Below, in pieces: positions 1 to 6,865 of a DNA stretch of 7,445 nucleotides; positions within the stretch are counted from its first letter, which is position 1; each line of letters begins with the position of its first letter. This stretch comes from Streptomyces violaceus (GTDB lineage: Bacteria > Actinomycetota > Actinomycetes > Streptomycetales > Streptomycetaceae), in assembly GCA_000715635.1 (NCBI GenBank), contig KL569157.1, forward strand, positions 3,095 through 10,539, written 5' to 3'. A program made the position numbers and the translations under genes. The notes below the pieces were generated by a model, which was given only the letters and a program-made list of their open reading frames with translations, was not told the origin of the DNA and did no database searches.

Positions 1-220
1 GCAGCGGCAGCCTGCGGGTGCGGGCGGCGTGTTCGTCGAGTTCCTCCTCCAGCGCCAGGCGGATGGGCCGCTTCCAGGCCTGGGAGGAGACCATGCCGCG
101 TACCGCGCCGCCGAGCAGCATGGTCTTGGGCTCGTCGTCTTCGCCCCGGTTGAGCAGGGAGGCGGGCACGGGGTGCAGGGCGTGCAGGTCGATGTAGCGG
201 GCGGGAGCGTAGGCGGTCAC
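1..220 (-). CDS. casC: Cascade backbone subunit Cas7e/CasC (Cse4), N-terminal part only
   Basis: This is the start of the type I-E Cascade backbone protein, which in this family polymerises as six copies along the crRNA spacer. Only 73 codons are present; the gene leaves the window at position 1. The translation starts at GTG 220-218 and contains IDLHALHPVPASLLNRGEDD (residues 10-29), KTMLLGGAVRG (32-42) and MVSSQAWKRPIR (43-54). The last is the conserved R-x-x-SSQ-x-WKR-x-x-R segment of the Cas7e N-terminus, corresponding to the SSQ-x-x-KR region of E. coli CasC. The start sits 1 bp past the casB stop, and an AGGAGA Shine-Dalgarno (226-231) lies inside the last casB codons, so the two are probably translationally coupled. 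The family assignment is secure from these motifs. Whether the rest of the gene is intact cannot be seen. Confidence 0.95.
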   Translation of the reverse strand, partial: MTAYAPARYIDLHALHPVPASLLNRGEDDEPKTMLLGGAVRGMVSSQAWKRPIRLALEEELDEHAARTRRLPL

Positions 221-221
221 G

Positions 222-935
222 TTAGTTCTCCTGAAGTGTGAGGCGGTCGAGGGTGAGGAAGTAGGACTCGCTCCAGCGGTCGGCGATGTGCAGCCGGTCG
301 TAGTCCCACCAGGCGAGGTCTTCCAGGAGGACGGCGAAGTCAAGGCGGGCGGCATTCCTGCTGTTCAGGTGGGCGGTGAGCGTCCAGAGCCGGGGGTGTA
401 GCAGCGTGGTGGGAAGCCTGGTGAGGGTTCTGATGCGGTCGTCCATGCGGCTTTGTTTGAAGCTGTGCCGGGCGACGGCGAGGGCGAGGGTGGTGCCGAG
501 GTTCGGGCGTGTCCGCCAGGCGTGCCCGGCCGAGGGCTGCGTGGGTTTTCCGGTGAGGCCCTCGCCGTGCTCCTGCGGCCCCAGGAACTCGTCGGCGAGA
601 CTGCCGCTGGCTGCTGTGCCTGATACGAGGTCGTCGACTTCGGCGGCGCTGTCACCGCGGGCGGGGAAGGCCGTTTCCGGGGTGTAGGGGCCGTCTTCGT
701 GCGCGAGGTGGCGCTGGGCGGCGATCAGGCTGGCGATGGTGTAGTGCGCCCGGCGGGCGCCGAAGGCGCTGATGCGGGCGACGAGGTAGGGCTTCATCCG
801 GTCGCACTGCTCGACGGGGCGTCCCCGCCCTGAGGTGAGGGCGGAGCGGACACCGTTGACGCCGCACAGCTCGATGACTTCGGCCACGAAGGCGTCGTAG
901 TGCGCGCGGCGTTGCGCGGTGGTGAGTGTCGACAC
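222..935 (-). CDS. casB: Cascade small subunit Cse2/CasB (Cas11e)
   Basis: A 237-residue protein matching the type I-E small subunit, which in the family forms a dimer along the belly of Cascade and stabilises crRNA and the displaced DNA strand. Seen in the translation: an N-terminal helical region with RSALTSGRGRPVEQCDRMKP (residues 30-49), the actinobacterial Cse2 signature around G-R-G-R-P-V-E; a low-complexity linker at about 85-145; and a C-terminal helical half with RIRTLTRLPTTLLHPRLWTL (167-186) and LLEDLAWWDYDRL (203-215), ending near RW. It is longer than the E. coli protein (about 160 aa), mostly because of the linker. The start is GTG 935-933, preceded by an AAGGAA Shine-Dalgarno (941-946). 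It lies 62 bp after the casA stop and 1 bp before casC, in the canonical casA-casB-casC order. Function is by family; no residue is catalytic. Confidence 0.93.
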   Translation of the reverse strand: MSTLTTAQRRAHYDAFVAEVIELCGVNGVRSALTSGRGRPVEQCDRMKPYLVARISAFGARRAHYTIASLIAAQRHLAHEDGPYTPETAFPARGDSAAEVDDLVSGTAASGSLADEFLGPQEHGEGLTGKPTQPSAGHAWRTRPNLGTTLALAVARHSFKQSRMDDRIRTLTRLPTTLLHPRLWTLTAHLNSRNAARLDFAVLLEDLAWWDYDRLHIADRWSESYFLTLDRLTLQEN

Positions 936-997
936 GGTGGTTCCTTGATCGAGACGGCAGCTGGCAGGGAAGCGGCCCGCCCGGACTACGGGGGCGG

Positions 998-2545
998 TCA
1001 GGAAGCGCGGTGGCGTCGAGCGGGGCGCGGTGGGCGGCGCAGTTCGGCGATGGCCTGGGCGACGGCGCGCGCGGTACGGAAGTGCTGAGCGGCGGCGGGG
1101 CGGGTGACCTCCCGCAATACGGCGACGGCCTCAGTGGTAAACGCTGCTCGTGCGTCGCGGTCAGGGTGCGGCAGAAGTTCCCAGAAGACGGTCTCGGCGC
1201 GCGGCCAGTAGGAGGCGCGGGCGTGCTTGGTCCAAGCTGGCAGCCGTTTGGGAGCGCGAGCGGCGCGACCCGGGGGTGAGGTGATGGTGCGCCAGGCGTC
1301 CTTGGAGACCTTCTCCAGCAGTGCGCCGACGGCTTCGGCCTCCTTGCGGCATTCGGCGATCCACTCGGCCGTGCGTGGGTCGTGCTCCTGCGTCCAGGGC
1401 CAGATCGGCGGGGTCAGGGCCGTGTACCAGGTGCGGTTTTCGGTCTTGCCGTCCTGGTCGAAGCCGTGGACGCGGACGCGGAGTTGGGCCCGCAGGTCGG
1501 GTGGCAGGTCGTTGAGGGTGGTGAATGCCTCGGGGCGTTGGACGCTGGGCTCTTGGTCGCCGGCGAGCAGCAGGGCGTCGAGGTCGCGCCACAGGGCGCG
1601 GTCGGCGTCCGCGCGGCGGGGCGTGTGCCGTTCGGTGATGGGTTTGCTGGTGTCGATGTGGTGGATGAGGAACGGATCGGTGGCCTGCAGTCTCTCCTGG
1701 GTTGCCCAGGTGAGGTAGGCGTCGGTGACGTGGCGGCCGTCGGGGGTGGAGATGAGGAGGACGGCGTGGCGGGAGCGGCCGGTCAGCAGCCGTCCGGGCC
1801 AGGTCACGGGTCGTGGGGTGGCCAGCGGGTCGGGCAGGTGGGGTTCCTCCCAGGGGCAGTAGTCCACGGCGCCGGGCCAGTCCTCGGCCGGCTTGGGCAG
1901 GCCGGCCAGAAGGGTTTCGTACAGGGTGCGGCCCAGCGGGTGGAAGGAGAGGGTGGAGCGTAAGGGCCCGGCTTTGGCCTTGCTGATGCGCTGTCCGTTT
2001 ACGGTGCGCACGGGCCACTTGCCGGCGGCGCCGTAAAAGTGGTGGATGAGCAGGTGCCACAGGGCGTGCTCGGTGGGTACCGGCTGCGGGTCGGTGTCGC
2101 TGTGGGGACTGAGCCAGGCCAGGTTGTTGCCCTCCGGGCGGCCAAAGACCAGCTTGTTGACTCCGGCCCGCTCCTCGCACTGCACGGCCAGCCGGGGGTC
2201 TTGCAGGAAGGGCCGGACGGGATGGAACACGTCCCAGGGGTACTTGTCGAAATAGGTGTGGACGGCAGCGGCGTCGAAGCCGACGGGCTCTTTCAGCAGA
2301 CTTCGGCGGCGGGCGGACCACTCCCCCGCGCTCATCTGCGGATCATCGAGCTTTGTCACTCGGGCAGTGATCGCGGTGAGCACGCGAAGCGCGCCGGAGG
2401 CCGTCGGGGGTAATGGCAGGGCGAGGTCTTCGATGTCGTGAGCGCGCAGCATCACCTCGCGCAAGCCCAGGCTTTCCTGGCGCCCGTCCGTGAACAGGAC
2501 GGGAATCCATTCCTCTTTGTCAGTGAGGTAGGACGGCGCGGCCAC
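998..2545 (-). CDS. casA: Cascade large subunit Cse1/CasA (Cas8e)
   Basis: Predicted 515-residue large subunit of type I-E Cascade, which reads the PAM and recruits Cas3. Motifs, numbered from the GTG start: EEWIPV (11-16), LREVMLRAHDI (28-38), FHPVRPFLQ (107-115), NKLVFGRPEGNN (130-141, the region of loop L1), LWHLLIHHFYGAAG (162-175) and STLSFHPLGRTLYETLL (197-213), then an alpha-helical C-terminal part from about 390 consistent with the four-helix bundle. Length fits the family (E. coli 502). I chose GTG 2545-2543 because GGAG lies 7 nt upstream and the EEWIPV motif follows at the usual distance. The frame stays open to a TTG at 2716, but that extension looks non-homologous. Two leucine codons, 45 (plus 2411-2413) and 195 (plus 1961-1963), are TTA, rare in high-GC actinobacteria. 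A 62-bp gap to casB is somewhat wide for this operon. Confidence 0.93.
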   Translation of the reverse strand: MAAPSYLTDKEEWIPVLFTDGRQESLGLREVMLRAHDIEDLALPLPPTASGALRVLTAITARVTKLDDPQMSAGEWSARRRSLLKEPVGFDAAAVHTYFDKYPWDVFHPVRPFLQDPRLAVQCEERAGVNKLVFGRPEGNNLAWLSPHSDTDPQPVPTEHALWHLLIHHFYGAAGKWPVRTVNGQRISKAKAGPLRSTLSFHPLGRTLYETLLAGLPKPAEDWPGAVDYCPWEEPHLPDPLATPRPVTWPGRLLTGRSRHAVLLISTPDGRHVTDAYLTWATQERLQATDPFLIHHIDTSKPITERHTPRRADADRALWRDLDALLLAGDQEPSVQRPEAFTTLNDLPPDLRAQLRVRVHGFDQDGKTENRTWYTALTPPIWPWTQEHDPRTAEWIAECRKEAEAVGALLEKVSKDAWRTITSPPGRAARAPKRLPAWTKHARASYWPRAETVFWELLPHPDRDARAAFTTEAVAVLREVTRPAAAQHFRTARAVAQAIAELRRPPRPARRHRAS

Positions 2546-2552
2546 GCGGAAA

Positions 2553-2556
2553 CTCC
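2553..2556 (-). promoter_or_regulatory. Shine-Dalgarno deciding the casA start
   Basis: GGAG on the minus strand, 7 nt before the GTG at 2545. It supports the 515-residue form of CasA over the 572-residue form from the upstream TTG at 2716, for which I see no comparable ribosome binding site. Confidence 0.6.
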
Positions 2557-2812
2557 AATACCTGATGACCAGGGGCTGTTGAGAGATGCGGTTGGGGAAG
2601 AGAGGGGAACGCTCGGCTGGCTTGCCTGGTGTCGGGATCGTGGACGCGTGAAGGTGGACGCGCAGGGGCGACAAGCTGCAAGGAGCAGGCCCGGTAGCGG
2701 GTGTAGGGCCTGTCAAGCCACGCCGACGGGGCCGTCAGCGGCCGTGCGCGGGGCACCTGGGTGTAGTGCTCGACAGCGCAGGATGGCGAAACAGCTACGG
2801 GCTGACCGTGCC

Positions 2813-2841
2813 TTCGCATTTACATATTAGACCGATGCGAA
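2813..2841. promoter_or_regulatory. Operator-like inverted repeat upstream of casA
   Basis: TTCGCAT (2813-2819) and ATGCGAA (2835-2841) are perfect 7-bp inverted arms separated by 15 bp, giving 22 bp between arm starts, about two helical turns. The intervening DNA is AT-rich and holds the -10-like TAATAT of the minus strand (2824-2829). The geometry suits a dimeric DNA-binding regulator of the casABC operon. This is inferred from symmetry and position only; the regulator is unknown. Confidence 0.4.
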
Positions 2842-3032
2842 CACCCGCCCGTACCACCGATTTATCGTTTAATTACTGGCGGTTCACCTTTTTTGACCTG
2901 TCCAATTCAAGACTTGGGGGATTCTCAACTCGTTCAGCCCTGCGCTGTACTGGCCATGGGCCTGTATGCCTCCCGAGCGGCGAGAACGGGTGCGGCGCCT
3001 TGCTGCCACGGTGGCCTGTCCAGCGGGCCGGC

Positions 3033-5963
3033 TCAGTCGACCCGGTGGACCAGACCGAGCTCGGGATCCAGACGCAGGCTGTGGCGGCCGAATTGCGTGG
3101 CCGCGGCCGGGTCAGTGGACGGGAGCAGGACGAGGTCAGTGAGCAGGGCGTGCTTGTGCCACGCAGCCGGGGCGTGGTGTTCGCGGCGCCGGTCGGCGAC
3201 CCAGGCGGCGGGAACGGGCAGGGTGTGCTTAAGGATCGTGCGGATCTGGGAGGTGGTCGGGATCCGGTTCAGTGGCAGTGGCTGCATGCCGGCCGGCTCG
3301 AGAGCGAGTCGGCCGTCGGGGGTGCAGTGGACGGGCAGGAGGCGGCGGGGCATGGCGCCCAGGCGGGTGGCGGCTTCGCGGGGGTGCAGGCGCTGGCGGT
3401 GCAGATCGGCCAGGGAGAGCGTGTGCCGGGGGGCGGGGATCAGGTGCAGGGCGCTGAGGTGTTCCTGGGTTCGGCGCCGGGTCTGGTAGGCGGTGTGTTG
3501 TTGCTTGAGGGCGGGGCTGGTGCGAGCGAGGGCCTCAGCGTCGCCGTGCACGGTTTCGACCAGGTACTGGACGTCGTCGGGCACGGTGAGGGTGAGGGTT
3601 TGTCCCGGCTGGCGCTCGATGTAGTCGGCGGTGGCGTGCGGCAGGAAGGCCGGCTCCAGAGTGCGCCAGGAGGCTGGCAGGAGCGTGCGAGCGTCTTCGT
3701 CGGTGGGCTGCAGCACGACCAGGCGCGGGTGTGGGCGGTGGCGCAGCCAGGCGGGTCGGTGCTGGGTGCCAGGACCCCAGGTGTGCTCGAAGCGCCACAG
3801 GCGGCCCAGGCGCTGCAGCAGTGTGTGCAGGGAGGCGAGGTCGCTGACCATGACGTCGACGTCGATGTCGAGGCTCATGTCGATGAGGCTGGTGGTCACG
3901 ACCACCAGGCGGTGCGGACGCGTGCCTGTCCGGCCCAGGCGGTCGCGGATCAGGCGGGTGAGGGCCTCGCGCTCGTGGCCGGGCATGCGGGCGTGCAGCA
4001 GCACCAATTGGCCGTCCGGGCCCTCGGGCCAGCCGGGCTGGTCATACAGGTGCTGGTAGGCCTCCTGGACGTCGGCCACGGTCGCGCACACGACGGCCGC
4101 GCAGCCGCCATCACGGATGACGGGGGTGAGTTCGGTGGTGATGCGATCGAGCCGGCTCTCGCGGGCCGAAGAGCCCTCAGGGGCGGTATGGGAGGAGTGG
4201 CGAACCGGGTGGAGGCGGATGGCTGCGGTGCGGCGGTGGCGCTTGGCATGTTCGGCGGCAGCCTGGGGGGCGATGCGGGTGATGGAGGCGTCGGCGGCGG
4301 CGGCGAACAGCCAGCCCGGGTAGGCGGGCGCCAAGTCGGCGTCGGTCGGAGCGTGTCCGGCGCCGGAGAGGTAGCTGCGGACCAGCTCGCTGCTGCTGTG
4401 GGCGGGCAGGGTCGCGGACAGCAGGACGACCGGGCAGCCGAGGGCGCCCAGCCAGTGCAGCAGTCGCCCGAGCAGCGGCTGCATGAACGCGGTGAGGGCG
4501 TGGGCCTCGTCGATGATGACGGTCCGCCCGGACAACGCCAGCAGGCGCAGCGCGCTGAAGCGGACCGGCAGGACGGCCATGAGGGCCTGGTCGTGGGTGG
4601 CGACCGTGAACTGGGCCAGCAGTGCCCTGTCCCATCCGCGTAGCCAGCCGTCCGGGACGGTCACCCGTTCCTCGGGCCGCTTCCCCGGCCCGTCCGCGCT
4701 GTCAGCGTCGTCGAGGTCGTCGGGCCAGAACTCGTCGCTGGTCGACAGCTCGTGGGCGGCCAAGCGGTGGTCGGTGTAGGCGGTGTTGAGATAGCTGTGA
4801 CTGTGCACCAGGGACACCGGGGCATGCCCAGGGCAGTGCGCGGCCACATACGCCTCGAGGAGATCGTAGGCGGCATCCGCGGTAGCGGTCGTGGGTAGCA
4901 ACCAGGCCATACCGGCCGTGTCGCCACCAGCGTTGAAGATCCGCGCGGCCTCCAGCCCGGCGACGGTTTTCCCGCCGCCGGTTGCGTCGGTGACCACCAC
5001 GATTCCCGGCCCCTTCTCCCCCACCACAGGCGTGAGCTGCCGGATCAGGGAGGCCTGCAGGTCGTTCGGCGCCGCAAGACCGCGATGAGCCCGGGCGAAG
5101 GGCACCTCGGGCAGCGTGATGCGGGTCAGACCGGACTCATCGAGCACGCCCGAGGCGTCCTCGGCGGCCTGAGCGTAGTGCTCGCCCGCCCCGAACGCAG
5201 GTGCCTGGGCCTTGGGAAGCCAGTAGTGGCGCTGGCTGGCCAACCGGTCGGCGATTACCCCAACTCCGGTGATCAGTACCGCGGCCGGCACCGACACCTG
5301 AGCGGGCACCGTGGTGGCGCCGGTCAGATGGCGTACCAGGGCAAAGTAGCGCCGCCGCAGATCCCGCCAGGCGGGCCCGCCCAGCGTGAGGTCGACGCGG
5401 GCTTTGGAAGCCGCGCCGTCGATATCGAGCTGGAGGAACCGGCCGTGGTGGCCGCCCAGAATCTGCGCCACTCGCACGCCTGGGCTGTCGGAGGCGTCTG
5501 CTGGGTAACCGGCCTCCGCCAGCAGGTGCAACGCGCTGTGCATGGAGGCCCGCTCATGCGGCATGCGCCGCCAACCCCATGTGTCCGATCGCAGCGCCTC
5601 ACTCACCCGCGCCCACGGATGCGTCTCCTGCTCCTGGAAAAAGGACAGCTTGCCCAGGTCGTGCAGGCCGGCGAAGAACATCACCAGGCAACGGGCCTCC
5701 GCCAGCGTGACCCCGAGTCCACGGGCGATCAGCTGCCGCTGCCCACGCGCGAGGTAGCGGTCCCACACCTCACCGGCGATCGCAGCGACGTCCAGCATAT
5801 GGAACAGCAGCGGATACACCGCCAGGACACCCCGGTCGAACTTCCCCCACGGCGTCAGATCGATCCCGCCGAACCGGGCGTCCTCCCGTACCCCCACAAG
5901 CCACTCCCGCACTCCACCAACACACCCGCAGCTGTGGGGCGTTGGGAAGCCATCCTGCCTCAT
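3033..5963 (-). CDS. cas3: CRISPR-associated nuclease-helicase Cas3 (type I-E, HD plus DExH)
   Basis: A 976-residue Cas3, the enzyme recruited by target-bound Cascade to nick, unwind and degrade DNA. From the ATG start: an N-terminal HD nuclease domain with H55, H101-D102 (HDLGK), H136/H142 and GGHHG (170-174); SF2 helicase motif I TGGGKT (328-333), motif II DEAH (485-488), motif III SAT (516-518), motif V TTSLIDMSLDID (690-701) and motif VI QRLGR (717-721); then a C-terminal domain to 976. All key residues are present, so the protein looks active. It is somewhat longer than E. coli Cas3 (888). The ATG at 5963-5961 has GGGGGGA 8 nt upstream. Internal GTGs at codon 18 and codon 23 (5897-5895, with GGGAG 6 nt upstream) are alternatives, since homology begins only near IDLTPWGK (34-41). 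It is divergent from array 1 and separated from casA by 487 bp. Confidence 0.96.
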   Translation of the reverse strand: MRQDGFPTPHSCGCVGGVREWLVGVREDARFGGIDLTPWGKFDRGVLAVYPLLFHMLDVAAIAGEVWDRYLARGQRQLIARGLGVTLAEARCLVMFFAGLHDLGKLSFFQEQETHPWARVSEALRSDTWGWRRMPHERASMHSALHLLAEAGYPADASDSPGVRVAQILGGHHGRFLQLDIDGAASKARVDLTLGGPAWRDLRRRYFALVRHLTGATTVPAQVSVPAAVLITGVGVIADRLASQRHYWLPKAQAPAFGAGEHYAQAAEDASGVLDESGLTRITLPEVPFARAHRGLAAPNDLQASLIRQLTPVVGEKGPGIVVVTDATGGGKTVAGLEAARIFNAGGDTAGMAWLLPTTATADAAYDLLEAYVAAHCPGHAPVSLVHSHSYLNTAYTDHRLAAHELSTSDEFWPDDLDDADSADGPGKRPEERVTVPDGWLRGWDRALLAQFTVATHDQALMAVLPVRFSALRLLALSGRTVIIDEAHALTAFMQPLLGRLLHWLGALGCPVVLLSATLPAHSSSELVRSYLSGAGHAPTDADLAPAYPGWLFAAAADASITRIAPQAAAEHAKRHRRTAAIRLHPVRHSSHTAPEGSSARESRLDRITTELTPVIRDGGCAAVVCATVADVQEAYQHLYDQPGWPEGPDGQLVLLHARMPGHEREALTRLIRDRLGRTGTRPHRLVVVTTSLIDMSLDIDVDVMVSDLASLHTLLQRLGRLWRFEHTWGPGTQHRPAWLRHRPHPRLVVLQPTDEDARTLLPASWRTLEPAFLPHATADYIERQPGQTLTLTVPDDVQYLVETVHGDAEALARTSPALKQQHTAYQTRRRTQEHLSALHLIPAPRHTLSLADLHRQRLHPREAATRLGAMPRRLLPVHCTPDGRLALEPAGMQPLPLNRIPTTSQIRTILKHTLPVPAAWVADRRREHHAPAAWHKHALLTDLVLLPSTDPAAATQFGRHSLRLDPELGLVHRVD

Positions 5964-6109
5964 CGCGGCTATCCCCCCGCAAGTGCACCGTCCCGAACAT
6001 GCCGTCGAGATGAAAAGCTTTCCGCCGGACCAGGGGGCAAGTACCGCAGTAGTCCCAAGGGATGAGTAGAATCCTCAACGTAAGCTGCTGACACTGCAGG
6101 TCAGCAAGG
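5964..6109 (+). promoter_or_regulatory. Divergent cas3 / CRISPR leader region, leader of array 1
   Basis: A 146-bp region between the cas3 start (minus) and the first repeat (plus) must hold the cas3 promoter and the array leader. On the plus strand a TAGAAT -10-like hexamer (6067-6072) lies about 38 bp before repeat 1; no good -35 is visible. A perfect 7-bp inverted repeat TGCTGAC/GTCAGCA (6086-6092, 6100-6106, 7-nt loop) sits at the leader end. The last bases, GCAGGTCAGCAAGG (6096-6109), resemble the sequence before array 2 (GCAGGTCGGTGAGG), marking the leader-repeat junction. I cannot place a confident cas3 promoter. Confidence 0.6.
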
Positions 6110-6633
6110 GTGCTCCCCACGTACGTGCGGGGTGTGTCCATGCCGCGGCCGGTCGCCTATTTCAACGGCGAGTGCTCCCCATGTACGTGGGGGTGTTTCC
6201 TGGTGCTCAAGCCCCGGTTCCTGGGCTCGTGTGCGCTCCCCACGTACGTGTGGGGGTGTATCCCAGGTCTGGGATGGCGATCACGTTCAAGCTCCGCACT
6301 CGCGACATGCGTCGGGTCAGTCGATCAAGGTGTCACTGATGGGCTCGAACGTCGTGGTCCTCCCCACATGTGGGGGTTTCTCCCGGGCCTGGACATCGAT
6401 CATGATGCCGGTCGTGCGCTCGCCACGCACGTGGGGGTCGGTCGCCTCCCCGGATCAAGCCGACTGGGACCGGGTGACCGCGTCTTCCCCACCTCCTTGG
6501 GGGTCTGTCAACCTTGCCCCGGTCGACAACGATCGTCTTGGAATACTCCCTACACATGTGGGGGTTGTCTGCGGGCAGAGGGCCGGAAGCCGGCAGACAG
6601 CCGGTGTTCCCCACATTTGTGGGGGGTCTTTCG
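6110..6633 (+). CRISPR. CRISPR array 1 (type I-E): nine degenerate repeats, eight spacers
   Basis: Repeats: 6110-6139, 6172-6200, 6233-6263, 6296-6324 (decayed), 6357-6383, 6416-6444, 6482-6510, 6543-6571, 6604-6633. Spacers are 32 bp except 6445-6481 (37). The general form is about 5 nt (GTGCT), a self-complementary core (for example CCCCATGTACGTGGGG), then an 8-nt 3' part (GTGTTTCC), matching the I-E layout of hairpin followed by an 8-nt crRNA 5' handle. This orients the crRNAs on the plus strand with the leader on the left. Repeats vary from 27 to 31 bp and none are identical. Core lengths are 14, 16 or 18 nt. Several spacers read like coding DNA, as phage-derived spacers would. No spacer target could be identified from the window alone. 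Confidence 0.93.
6296..6324 (+). repeat. Cryptic, strongly decayed fourth repeat of array 1
   Basis: Between recognisable repeats at 6233-6263 and 6357-6383 lie 93 bp, exactly 32+29+32. The middle 29 bp matches an approximate consensus at 15 of 29 positions by hand alignment, including a central CGACATGCGTCG that still folds as CGAC/GTCG around ATGC. The conserved 8-nt 3' part has been lost (TCAGTCGA). Register and hairpin together support a decayed repeat rather than one long spacer. Confidence 0.7.
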
Positions 6634-6669
6634 TTCCGCGAGTGGGCCCACCTGACCGCCCATCGCAGG

Positions 6670-6691
6670 CCGAGAGCGCCCGCTAGCTCGG
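6670..6691 (+). terminator. Hairpin after array 1, possible terminator or decayed repeat
   Basis: CCGAG (6670-6674) pairs with CTCGG (6687-6691), with AGC/GCT (6675-6677, 6682-6684) extending the stem past a 2-nt bulge to a 4-nt loop GCCC. There is no T tract. It begins about one spacer length after the last clear repeat, so it could be a hairpin-only relic of a tenth repeat, but the sequence otherwise does not match. Confidence 0.3.
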
Positions 6692-6767
6692 ACCACAGGC
6701 CGGGCCCCAGGTGGCTCCGCTGATTGCACGGCAACGATCCGACGGGCTGGCGATGGTGCAAGAAGCA

Positions 6768-6807
6768 GTCGCGGTCCGCACCGGCTGCGTCCGGCGCGGA
6801 CCGCGAC
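6768..6807. terminator. Long perfect hairpin between arrays, possible bidirectional terminator
   Basis: GTCGCGGTCCGC (6768-6779) and GCGGACCGCGAC (6796-6807) are perfect 12-bp inverted arms. The 16-nt interior adds a CCGG/CCGG pairing (6781-6784, 6791-6794) beyond one A/C mismatch, leaving a 6-nt loop CTGCGT. There is no U tract on either side, which is common for Streptomyces terminators. It would isolate array 2 from read-through of array 1. A regulatory or structural RNA role is also possible. Confidence 0.45.
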
Positions 6808-6865
6808 CATAGAAAATTACCGCCTCCCCACCAGCATGAAGTCACCCTCTGGGCAACGCTTCAGG

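Larger units (their letters stand above)
2546..3032 (-). promoter_or_regulatory. cas3-casA intergenic region with AT-rich island; probable casA promoter region
   Basis: A 487-bp non-coding stretch separates the cas3 stop from the casA start, so casABC probably has its own promoter. Most of it is GC-rich, but about 2813-2930 is strikingly AT-rich for this genome. On the minus strand it contains TAATAT (plus 2824-2829) and a TAATTAAACGATAAAT segment (about 2860-2875), both -10-like, but I find no convincing -35 at 16-18 bp from either. A TTGACA hexamer (minus strand, plus 2711-2716) has no good -10 partner. If transcription starts in the AT island, the casA 5' untranslated leader is about 250 nt or more. 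No credible gene is seen here on either strand. Confidence 0.5.

Noticed and set aside
2546..2716. 57-residue N-terminal extension of CasA from a TTG start
   Set aside because: No ribosome binding site, composition unlike CasA, and the family begins close to the WIPV motif; the GTG at 2545 has GGAG at the right distance.
2711..2716. TTGACA -35-like hexamer on the minus strand
   Set aside because: No -10-like sequence 16-18 bp downstream; kept only as a remark.
2520..2819. 99-codon minus-strand open frame overlapping the casA start
   Set aside because: Overlaps casA in another frame, spans the promoter-like region and shows no recognisable motif.
2889..2894. Six-T run on the plus strand as a terminator
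   Set aside because: No stem precedes it on the plus strand, and neighbouring genes are on the minus strand.
3005..3015. GCCAC/GTGGC palindrome just after the cas3 stop as a terminator
   Set aside because: The arms leave a 1-nt loop and there is no T tract; too weak to call.
3227..3236. TTA-like triplets in cas3 (also near 5507)
   Set aside because: They are out of the cas3 reading frame (read as CTT AAG and GGT TAC).
2766..4643. 625-codon plus-strand open frame
   Set aside because: It lies antisense to cas3, is Gly/Val/Gln-rich with no domain pattern, and is a typical GC-rich shadow; cas3 has all helicase and HD motifs.
6132..6686. 184-codon plus-strand open frame across array 1
   Set aside because: It runs through repeats and spacers; its recurring HVG/CGG-like peptides are translated repeats, not a protein.
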